The position numbers and the translations under genes are program-made. Shown piece by piece: positions 25,201-34,763 of a DNA stretch of 64,000 nucleotides (its first letter is position 1; each line of letters starts with the position of its first letter). A model generated the notes under the pieces. That model saw only the letters and a program-made list of their open reading frames with translations, did no database searches and was not told where the DNA came from. Source of the DNA: Mimachlamys varia (lineage: Eukaryota; Mollusca; Bivalvia; Pectinida; Pectinidae); NCBI GenBank assembly GCA_947623455.1, contig OX392532.1:2480001-2544000 (forward strand), in the 5' to 3' direction.

Positions 25201-28200
25201 GCTATTATCAAGTCAAGACTTCTGAAACATTGCAGTTTACTGTGTAATGTTAGTTTTACTACATTGTTTTACCACTGGAGAAAGTACCACATTATTTATC
25301 ATACAACTGATTAATCAATACATTGTTTATAATTAAGAGGTGACTTAAGTGAAGTAAACATATCTATACTGTAATTACCTGCACAATGAGAACTACATTA
25401 TTTACTATGTATCCATGCTAGTTAATATAATGTAAAGTTATAAAGCCTCAGAGTGGCTTCCTTGATTACACTCACCTAAGCTAACTACAACCCTTGAATA
25501 TATCATGGCAAAACTGAAGGATCTGTATTTGCCATCTTGTTGATGAGGCAAGAAAAATGGTTTGATCCTTTGATCATTTGAAGAATCTTGTGGTCAAATA
25601 ATGGCAACAATTTCAAGTGATGTAACCCCTGGATATCGAGGATGATGTAACCTCTGGATATCGAGGATGATGTAACCCCTGGATATCGAGGATGATGTAA
25701 CCCCTGGATATCGAGGAGGATGTAACCCCTGGATACCAAACATGACGTAATTCCTGCATATTGAGGATGATGTAACCCTTGGATATCTAGGATGATGTAA
25801 CCCCTGGATATCGAGTATGATACAACTCCTAGATATCAAGGATGACATAACCCCTAGATATCAAGGATGACATAACCCCTGGATATCAAGGATGACATAA
25901 CCCCTGGATATCAAGGATGACGTAACCCCTGGATATAAAGGATGACATAACCCCTGGATATCAAGGATGACATAACCCCTGGATATCAAGGATGACATAA
26001 CCACTGGATATCGAGGATGACATAACCCCTGGATATCGAGGATGACGTAACGCCTGGATATCGAGGATGACGTAACCCCTGGATATCGAGGATGACGTAA
26101 CGCCTGGATATCGAGGATGACATAACCCCTGGATATCGAGGATGACATAACCCCTGGATATCGAGGATGACATAACCCCTGGATATAAAGGATGACATAA
26201 CCCCTGGATATCAAGGATGACATAACCCCTGGATATCAAGGATGACATAACCACTGGATATCGAGGATGACATAACCCCTGGATATCGAGGATGACGTAA
26301 CGCCTGGATATCGAGGATGACGTAACCCCTGGATATCGAGGATGACGTAACGCCTGGATATCGAGGATGACATAACCCCTGGATATCGAGGATGACATAA
26401 CCCCTGGATATCGAGGATGACGTAACCCCTGGATATCGAGGATGAGGTAACGCCTGGATATCGAGGATGACGTAACCCCTGGATATCGAGGATGACATAA
26501 CGCCTGGATATCGAGGATGACGTAACGCCTGGATATCGAGGATGACGTAACGCCTGGATATCGAGGATGACGTAACGCCTGGATATCGAGGATGACGTTA
26601 CCCCTGGATATCGAGGATGAGGTAACCCCTGAATATCGAGGGTGACGTAACCCCTGGATATCGAGAATGTACAGTGGTAATACCTAGGTAAGGTACTGAA
26701 ACAGTGACTTGTAGATGTGATACAATCAATTAAGATAATGTGCAGTTGGATTGGAGGGGAGACAAAAAGGAGATCGAAGGACACCAAAAGGAGATCGGGG
26801 GGAAGACAAAAAGGAGATCAGGGGGGGGGGAGACAAAAAGGAGATATAGAACATACCAAAACATTTGAAGTACACGTATGGTTTAGAAATTGTGGTAACA
26901 AGGGAAATTAACTAATGTGTGATTGTGATAAATTGTACACAGTGGTATTAAACAATCATGCAAGTACTCCTTATGAGACTTTTATTCCAGCTTATAATTA
27001 GGGTAAATATAAACACAGTTTTGTTTTACATTTGTATAATTCATTTTTTCATACACTGGCAACTTTCTGCAAAATCATAAAGGTGAATCTGCTTTTACTA
27101 GTAATACATTTATCTTGTGAAAACTTTTAGATTAAATTCATCATGCTCAGAAATCAAACCTGTCCATGTTGTCCTCACGACTGAGCCTGCACGCACAAAG
27201 ACATATTCACCTTGACTAATTACATATAATCATTATATAGGGAAAGGAGTTACACATAAGGATATGACACAGATCACGATAATTTATCAATTATATAGGC
27301 CTTTCTCAAAAGTGATGTCATCTCCCTTGTTTCCCATATCATGGCTACATTGGGAATTGTTTTTGAAACAAATTAGCACCTTATTATGATGTCATGATGG
27401 GAATTACATTTTCTGATTGTCAAATGGCGCCAAATCGTCACACAAACACTTCCTGGAAGTCCAACTTGTATACACCATTGTGGCCTATCAAGGGGATCGG
27501 ATAACAACACTTTTGGAAAAGGCCTTTTTCCAATTAATGAGTGCAAATTAATATGGATATTGAAACTACTTTCTTGGTGAAGTTAATCTGTTCAGAAGAT
27601 TTTTAACATTCCTACCTCTTTTTAACCACATCTTAATTTGCAAGTTCATTCAAAATTACAAATCAGTGTCCACAAGCAAAAAGCTACATGTATATTCTTA
27701 TATATATATATGGCAAAAAATAAACTAATTAAAATGCAATAAGGACCAATAAAAATAACTTCCAACTAAGAGACTGTTTTATAGCTGTAAACAAAAGAAC
27801 TATTCCAAAATAATAATTCAAATGACTGTAACCGGGATTATATTTTGATATAATGTATATGTTATTTTAATTATTATTCAAGTATGCATAGGGTTGTGAG
27901 ATTTGGTATTTGTTCTGTTTTGCCAATGTCCTGTGTATGTCAGTGTATCTGAATTAGCAAAGCCCTTTTGTATGTCAGCGTACCTGTATACGTAATGTCC
28001 ATGTCGCGTGATGTATGTTACCTGTGTTATGTATGTACGGGTAGGTGTAAGGTAAGAGTGAGTGCAAGTGTCTCGTTTTGGTTTTATATGGTCAGTGTCT
28101 TTGTGTGAAATTGGCGCGTAATTCATTAGGAGCGGACATTTCACAGTGGACACATTGGAGTTTGATTAGACGTGACATACGGGGAATTTTAAATAATTGG

Positions 28201-30236
28201 TATGTACTATTTAATGTATTTTAATAATTTAAATATAAGCATTATTATTCTTACTTGAATATCTATATATATGCAAGTTAGAATAATATCGATTTGGATG
28301 AAATCTGTTCATTGCCATTTTTGATTAATATCTATCTCCAATCGTTTTGATGATTAAACTATTTGTAGATCGTTTTCTTTAGTATCTTTAGTATATAAAT
28401 ATTTTATTATATTTCAGTTGTTACCATACTAGTCCACAAAATGAACATGTATTGAAGAACAGATAGACTACTTTGTCTTTAGACCCTTGACCCATTGTTG
28501 GGGTAGGTACATACGTACTTGATGTATTTCGTGTATAATTCTATATTGAACACGTATATAATTTATGATTCTATATGTATTGAATAAAGGTAATGTATAT
28601 TGGTATTTGTATAATGAAAATCTATATTTCATTATAAAGTAATTGAGTGTAAAGTAATAGTAAAGCGATATTTACAACTCTCGTGTAATTTGGATAAATG
28701 TAAAACATATGTATTGTCCATATATGTTGCAACACTTTTAACTAGGTTTTAATTAGTTTGTATTGTCTTTGTAGGGTCGTCATCGTGATCTTAAGTGATC
28801 GATTGACTGATTGTGATTTGATGACCATGATACAATAAATGATGAAGTATCGAAACCGTGTTTGTTACATGACCATCTTAGTGTTATCAGATGATTTAAC
28901 AATTTGTGTGAAATTTTCCTGTAGGTAAAATTTTGAAGATCTTGTTGAATTATGCAGGACATGTAGGATACTGAAGTATGCCTTGTTGTGTTTTGTTATC
29001 CGGTGGAATTGGTTATATTGCTTTGTATGTCCATGGAATTAGTATGCTATCTAAGTCTGTGGTATGTCCCTCTACTTACATGTCGCATATCATTTTTCCA
29101 GCCTCCTGAGTACTCCTTTTTGTATCCTCCCTTTCCGTCGGGCACACTGTATGTCCCAAACCCATTCCTCTTGCCTTTCTTCCAATCTCCATCATACAGG
29201 GCCCCATTTGATTTCCACTTGTATGTACCCTTACCTGAAATCAAAGTTTATACACGGTTTTGATTTTATCAAGATGTACCGTTGGAACCTATTTAGTGAT
29301 ATTATAGTATAGCCCTTGTCTGAACGGTACTTATCATCTGATCCACTAATTATTGGTGTCTAGCCTGTGTCTCCTCTTGCTTTATCTGAAGAGCTCGGAC
29401 TATCTGATCCACTAAATATTAGTATCGGAACCCTTTGGACTATCTAGTGAAGCTGAGCTCGAGTTTCCTCTAGCTTAGTTTGAAGGGTTCAAACTATCTG
29501 ATCCGCCAAATATTGGTGTCAGGGCCAGAGGAAACACAAGCTTTTATAAGTCCAGTAACATTTTATCCTTAAAATGCAGTTACAATATCAAGACAAGTAA
29601 AGATATAATACATAGTACTGCATTTCGTACGTATCTTTGGTAACCTGGTACTGGTATTCTTTTTACTTATTATAGACCATATATATTAATAAAAGCATCA
29701 GTCACATCTAAAAAAAAAATTACAGCAAGCTTAAGTAGTATAGACACAACTATAAGAATATCGTGATAAATAATTAATGAGTTCATACTGCATTGCAACA
29801 TATTTATCATAATACATTTTCAAAATTTAACATTAGGCCTACTGCAATCAAGACCACCCAAATGCAATTTATTCACAGGATCTACAACACAGTCTGACAA
29901 TTAAGAACAACAACGTTTAAAACACATGTTAAAACTAGAACACAAGATAAAGATATAGTACAAAGACCTGCAGTTGACCATCATTCATATAATGTAATAT
30001 ATATACGCATCTATCGTCAGTATCGATTTGCAGCGTTATGTTTGGTGCACGTAAAAGAAAGGTACAACAGGACAAGAAACCCGTCACTTACCATCCTTTT
30101 TGTTATCCAGCCATTCGCCCGTGTATTGGTCCCCGTTGACAGAATAAACTGTATGTCGGACACCTTTCTTTTGAGCAAGATAATCCCAGTCTTTCCACAA
30201 CGGCTGCTTTTCTTTTGCTTCCTTTAAATGAGGCAT
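19160..30236 (-). CDS. MORN3: MORN3 orthologue (MORN-repeat protein 3), five coding exons
   Basis: Joining exons 30236-30092, 29234-29080, 25036-24877, 24579-24395 and 19228-19160 gives 714 bp: 237 aa plus stop, against about 240 aa for human MORN3. All introns are GT-AG and every join keeps frame (phases 1, 0, 1, 0). The protein carries seven MORN units, recognisable from YTGEW, YDGDW, YSGGW, YEGEW, YEGEW, YEGSW and YEGVW. Vertebrate-like signatures are KDWDYLAQKKGVR near the N terminus and AKCGTMKDFGREGAPEPTQY near residue 205. The ATG follows untranslated sequence and matches the family start (MP...). MORN proteins form elongated beta-sheet scaffolds; MORN3 is known mainly from testis and ciliated/flagellated cells, so a sperm or ciliary scaffold role is inferred. 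Introns 2 and 4 are swollen by minisatellites and a nested element. Confidence 0.93.
19264..19547 (+). repeat. 28-bp minisatellite, left arm of a split array
   Basis: The unit AATAACTCTAATATTAGTGT plus AACATCTT is repeated about ten times with a few variants. The array is interrupted at 19548 by a nested element and resumes at 22834. It lies in MORN3 intron 4. Confidence 0.9.
19548..22833 (+). mobile_element. 3.3-kb nested repeat element with internal ~325-bp tandem array
   Basis: The element sits inside the 28-bp minisatellite, whose unit is cut between TAA (19545-19547) and a second TAA (22834-22836), a 3-bp target duplication. The left end CAAGAGGCCCATGGGCC contains a palindrome; the right end has the hairpin GAGACTTCGTCTC. 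GGTCACCTGA at the left and TCAGGTGACC at the right are 10-bp inverted repeats. Inside are about nine copies of a ~325-bp unit, then a unique 3' piece with TTCAGCGGTTTTGGAGAAGA. No protein-coding ORF is credible. I have seen similar ends in bivalve repeats; whether it is a TIR element or a Helitron-like element with a terminal hairpin is open. Confidence 0.75.
19636..22620 (+). repeat. ~325-bp tandem array with three-unit higher-order repeat
   Basis: The anchor GATTCTACCATATCT (or a close variant) recurs at about 19960, 20285, 20610, 20934, 21258, 21583, 21911, 22237 and 22561. A diverged first unit precedes. Units 20285-21257 and 21258-22236 match in order (variants GTAAATTTTACC, GTCATTTTTACC, GTCAATTTGACC), so a three-unit block of about 973 bp was duplicated. 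Confidence 0.85.
22834..24014 (+). repeat. 28-bp minisatellite, right arm of the split array
   Basis: Same unit as at 19264-19547, about 40 copies. Some carry the 7-9-bp insertion CAGGTTAATG or AGGTAAATATTAG. It ends about 380 bp from MORN3 exon 4. Confidence 0.9.
24395..24579 (-). CDS. MORN3: MORN3 coding exon 4
   Basis: 185 bp. The acceptor TTTTCAG ends at 24580 and the donor CCCAAG before GTGAGT follows 24395. It encodes NENRYEGSWRNDKKNGPG through PEPTQYKIPK, MORN units 6 and 7 and the conserved post-repeat motif. Confidence 0.92.
24877..25036 (-). CDS. MORN3: MORN3 coding exon 3
   Basis: 160 bp. The acceptor TTTGTAG ends at 25037 and the donor GTAAGT starts at 24876. It encodes AYGTQFYTDAEYYEGEW through DQRNGQGMVRL, MORN units 4 and 5. 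Confidence 0.92.
25614..26668 (+). repeat. 25-bp minisatellite, about 42 copies
   Basis: The unit is GGATATCGAGGATGACGTAA plus CCCCT, with variants CATAA/CGTAA and AACGCCT. It lies in MORN3 intron 2. Because 25 is not a multiple of 3, three units (75 bp) make a 25-residue periodic peptide that stays open on the minus strand; this is an artefact and not a gene. An internal block at about 25930-26210 is repeated at about 26180-26460, showing segmental duplication within the array. Confidence 0.92.
26750..26850 (+). repeat. Purine-rich repeat AGACAAAAAGGAGATC
   Basis: Four loose copies of a ~25-bp G/A unit, with a G10 run near 26821-26830. A strand-asymmetric polypurine tract. Confidence 0.6.
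26930..29040. other. MORN3: MORN3 intron 2 remainder
   Basis: No exon is supported here apart from intron sequence and the small TIR element at 27297-27525. The open stretch at 27878-28153 shows no recognisable domain or splice signals and is discounted. Confidence 0.5.
27297..27525. mobile_element. Small TIR element (~229 bp)
   Basis: The left end AGGCCTTTCTCAAAAGTG and right end CACTTTTGGAAAAGGCCT are inverted repeats with two mismatches. No clear target duplication and no ORF. Confidence 0.5.
29080..29234 (-). CDS. MORN3: MORN3 coding exon 2
   Basis: 155 bp. The acceptor TTTCAG ends at 29235 and the donor CAT before GTAAGT follows 29080. It encodes GKGTYKWKSNGALYDGDW through GGWKNDMRH, covering MORN units 2 and 3. 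Confidence 0.92.
29329..29535. repeat. Palindromic repeat cluster ACTATCTGATCC
   Basis: The motif CTATCTGATCCACTAAATAT occurs three times in diverged form next to GGAACCCTTTGGACTATCT. Related palindromes are at 52469-52548 and, more distantly, about 14545-14605. It lies in MORN3 intron 1. Confidence 0.5.
30092..30236 (-). CDS. MORN3: MORN3 coding exon 1
   Basis: 145 bp, codons 1-48 plus one base; begins MPHLKEAKEKQPLWKDWD. The donor is G before GTAAGT (30091-30086). It holds the first MORN unit (YTGEW). Confidence 0.92.
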
Positions 30237-30299
30237 ACTGATGTACCTTGTTTTCCAAATTCTTTTTCCTTATTATTGTTCCTTGAATGATCCTTGTAT

Positions 30300-33200
30300 T
30301 AAATTACCATACAGATAACTAATATGTCATCGCTTCATACGTAATAGATTTGTGTCAAAGTTTACTTCATTATTTCTGCTGTTTACACTAACTGCGGAAG
30401 TCGACAGTTTGTTCGGGAGTTTGTACACGTTGTCATGGCGCCAACGGAAGAGCGCATATCAAGAAAGATAACTCTGCTCCGCGTAGTTTCAGTTACTTCC
30501 CTTCCATTGGTGTGGGTTGGTCTCAACTCTCTCGGCAATATTTTAAACATGCAAGTCACTTTATTACACTTTATTGAAATTCATTCTGAAATTAGAATGA
30601 TATAAACATCTTGCCTAACACGGTTGCATTAATTTCAGAAAAAAAAATACGAAAAGTGGGTTTTTTTTCTTCATAGAATTTATTAACATCATTAGCAATA
30701 GAGAATGTTAAAAATGTGTATGGCATAATAATCAAAATTCAACAATAAATAACACTACTTATAAGATGGACTTACATTTAAACATATACATACTGTACCA
30801 AAACACCATGGGACATATATATCTTTAAGAATAATACAACCTATAGACATCAAAGTGACAAAATAAATGTTCCACATAAAAACATTAAAACAGAAGGGTA
30901 CATTCTTGAAAACTTAACAAACACTTGACATAGATCTCTGATAGAGAAAAATCATTTCTTCACTTCAGTTCTCGCAGGTGAAGATTTTTTTTTCAAATTA
31001 TAGATAAATTTAAATATATTTATTAAATTTTCTAAATCATATTAGATTAAATGAGGAGATTTTCATTATCTTGTAGAATTATTGCATATTTATTATATTT
31101 CTCTATATCAAAAGATTCATAAAGAAATGCTTCTTCAGATTTTATAATAACGACTTTTTTGCATAAATGCATAAAGGTAATCACATCTGACACATAAATC
31201 TCTAATCTTTTCAACTTTTAAACAATTTTTTTAAATTAAATATACAATGTATTAACAATCATCTATAATGCTTATAAGATCAATTATGGTTCAATTGCAA
31301 ATGATATAGCATAGCCATATGATATTTCTATATTTCAATTATGTACAAAAGTATTTTTCTCATTTCCTTTCAACACCTTTTCAAATAAGCTTTAACAATA
31401 CAACATACTGGAAAGAATTTTCATAAACAAATGTTTGTGAAATATCAAAACATGAAGATATCATATAAGTAACAAGATTTAAATCCAATACATCATGGTT
31501 CTGAATTTTAACCCGAATTGCCTAGTACATAAAATTAAAGCTTTGTACATTAAGATATACATACTGTAACAATAATATTTATATAAATTACTTCCAGCAC
31601 CAATATACAAACGACAAGTAGATATCAAAATAATTCATACTCTACTAAGGTATTGCTTACACAATATAAATGGTTTGTATGTGGTTCATGTCCTATTAAC
31701 CATGATCGTCATTTAATGACATACCAGGTTTTGTTAATGGAGGGAAGCCAAAGTTCCTGTAGAAAAGTCCCCACAGTCAATACCTGGCCCCTCATAGGCC
31801 ATGAACCAGCAGCGACCCAGAGGAGGCTAGTAGAATGTCGGACAATAACTAGGCCAGTGTGGCTCCCTACTAACACAATGAGTTAAGTGTCTCTTATGAA
31901 CATTGATATTGAAAAATTGACAAAAAACTTCCCCTGACATCTAGATCTATAAACATTCTCTGATCTCCAACATTCCCCCGACATCTAGATCTATAAACAT
32001 TCTCTGATCTACAACAGAGTCCCAAGTATATTCAAGCATGATTACCACAGGTTCCATAAATATAAAAGTATGTACATATGTTGACTGACAATAAGTGATT
32101 ACTTAGACTGTACATTTAGGTTTGCTCCTACCAATATTAATTTGTTACCAATTATATAACACTGACACTGTACAATGGGTGAATGTAGAGTTCTTTCAAT
32201 ACAGACCTGTAACGGTATACAAACCAATACCTGTTACAAGTTACAGTAAACACTGGTTTAAGAACTGCCACAGGCAAAAGTGTAAGAAACAGATGGCAAA
32301 TAAAAAGAACAAGATAAAAAGGACCAAAAGTAGAATTCCTACATGTGAATTGTGTAAGAGTTATGTCCCTTAATTCCTTCAGGATCTGTCCAATTACAAG
32401 ATTTCACAATCACATTTCTTATCGAATGGATGTTTTACCTTATCAGGTGAAAGATTAGGTAAATGAAGATGGAAAAGCAAAATATTACTATACATATGTG
32501 CGACATTTTTTTTGTGATCAAGCTACAGCTGTAACTTGAAGAATACAGGTTACAGGTTTCTTAACAGGTAGTGGTTGGTTATCATGCTTTCTTAAATTGA
32601 ATAGATGATCCCAAATTGTATAAAGCCAGTGTTTTGATATATATGTATCTAGAAACCCATCTTACTCTTCATTATTATTGTTTCCAATCTAAGAAACAAT
32701 GGTTAAAAACTATTGTCAAAAAGCATTGCTTCTTGACAAATAGAATAAAAAATTGACTAATGAGATCATATGAGATTTTGTTCCTAGACAGATTTTCCAG
32801 TGAGTTAGGATGATGAAACATATAACCGATGAAATAGAATAGAAAACACAGATCTCCATAACTTCTTAATATAAATACCAGGAATATTTATACTTGCATT
32901 ACCAGTAATACATGAACAGTCTGGATAGAATTCAGAACAAAATTTTATTACAAGATCCTTGCTAGATGTTAAACTGGCTAATTAAGCAGTATCTACACAG
33001 TCTTCCAATAAACTGTTGTGCACAGTATTGGATATGCTGCATAACGTTTGTTAGATATCCATGATACTCCCAATAAAGGATTGCCAAACGATGGCTTTCT
33101 CCCAGGCTTCACCACACACACTTGTATTTTTTATAGAATCATTTATCATAAATAGATACCAAACTCTGGCAGAAACAAACTGTCAATTCAGTATATCACT

Positions 33201-34256
33201 GAATTAATTTTTATAATTATACTGTATATGAATTAATTACATATCACTTAACACAGCATGGGTCTACTTGTTCAGTGGCTCTTCCTGCTGAAGGAATAAA
33301 AATAAAGCTGTATTAAATTGCCAAAATTTTTCTTAAAACGATTTATCAAAACAGATTTTTTTCACTTTAAAACAGGATGAAAATGTATCTAGAACAATTC
33401 AACATCATCAAACAGATCATGTAGAAGAAAAGTTCAATTCTCGGAACATCAACGACAGTTGGTTAAAGATACAGGAGTGTGGCACACTGACACCCAACCA
33501 CGCAGTCAACACTAGTGAAAATGATACCACACATATATACTGTTGGATTGTGGGTATATATATCTTTCAATAGAAACGTATGTAATTATAAAATCGGCAC
33601 TAGATTATGTTTTTGCTATAAATAGTAATAGTGGAGTACACTGTAATCACTCCCTAGAAACTTTTTATGCAAGAGTTTTTACTCATGCAATAAGATCAAC
33701 TTATCAAGAGTCATTTTGATTAAGAAAATATGCATGATGTCACAACACTGTACATTACTAAATACAAAAGAAAACAATTTTCAATGTTACAAATGTTTTG
33801 CAAATGTTCTAACTAGGAAGTCTGACTGAAATACAACATATATAAATTTGTCTCAGTTTACTTTGCAAGGATTCTGGAAAACATTTTATAAACAAAACTC
33901 AGCTGAATTGAAACTGAAATAGAAACCTATTTACTATTTCTATATAGTGAACCTGACTGTGTGACTATCTGACAGAATATGTTGGATATGTTTGAGATCC
34001 TTCATAAGTAAGAGTGGCAAGCAAACAGGCAGGTCTGTCAAGGCAAAGCTCTCTGACAAATTAGCAATAGATAATTTTGAAGCACCATTCATGCAGTTTA
34101 AACCGAGCAATGGTTATTTATCGTCATGATCAGTACCTTAACATCACATTGGTTCCCTCGGCCATCAATCACAAGCTCACACATAACCTGAACAATGTCG
34201 CTGGCTCTCAAAATATATGTACATTTATGACTTAGATAATCTCTTAAAATTAAACT
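30300..34256 (-). other. Intergenic DNA and presumed ORAI 3' UTR
   Basis: No coding exon is supported. The stretch between the ORAI stop and the MORN3 start is AT-rich. Candidate minus-strand AATAAA signals occur at several points (for example about 30568), so the 3' UTR length is unknown. A 48-bp segment with GACATCTAGATCTATAAACA is duplicated in tandem at about 31930-32015. Confidence 0.4.
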
Positions 34257-34763
34257 TTACACATTTTCTAAATCGTTAAAATCATTTTCCTGGTTGCCAA
34301 GTTCTGTAACCATTTTGTCCAAATCTTGTAGCCCCATGTTTGTTTGTTGGAACTTATGAGCTATGAGTCTCCTATAGAAATGAAAGGCGAACACTAAGAA
34401 TAAGATCCCGACAGGAATGACGACCGCGGTGGCGGCCCAGGCGGCCGCCACGTTGTTGTTTACTATCTTTACATTAAACTTGATCCAACAGATAAGAACT
34501 AACTCTGTCAGAAACAACAGGATTCCAAACCCTGTGGAAAATGTCCAGGACATCTGAATGAAGACCTGCATGCGTTCGTGTGGAGATTCATGGACCGAGT
34601 TGAGGTTGTGTACATTGCTGACAGCCTCGATGTTGGGGAGAATACAGGTACTGATCATGACCGCTAGTAGATGTATTGACACAAGTAGCGTTGTGTTTAT
34701 ACAGAATACCACCATCAACCAACTAGGTACGTCTGGCTCTATACCGATCTCCACCAATGCAAC
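34257..34763 (-). CDS. ORAI: ORAI coding exon 2
   Basis: 507 bp including TAA at 34259-34257. It starts VALVEIGIEPDVPSWLMVV and covers the filter Glu, TM2-TM4 and the cytosolic tail. The true 5' edge is GTT GCA TTG; the TTG is an internal Leu codon, not a start. Confidence 0.95.
   Translation of the reverse strand, partial: VALVEIGIEPDVPSWLMVVFCINTTLLVSIHLLAVMISTCILPNIEAVSNVHNLNSVHESPHERMQVFIQMSWTFSTGFGILLFLTELVLICWIKFNVKIVNNNVAAAWAATAVVIPVGILFLVFAFHFYRRLIAHKFQQTNMGLQDLDKMVTELGNQENDFNDLENV

Noticed and set aside
26236..26787. 183-codon minus-strand open frame with a 25-residue repeat
   Set aside because: It is the translation of the 25-bp minisatellite; overlapping frames give the same peptide, and there is no domain or splice structure.
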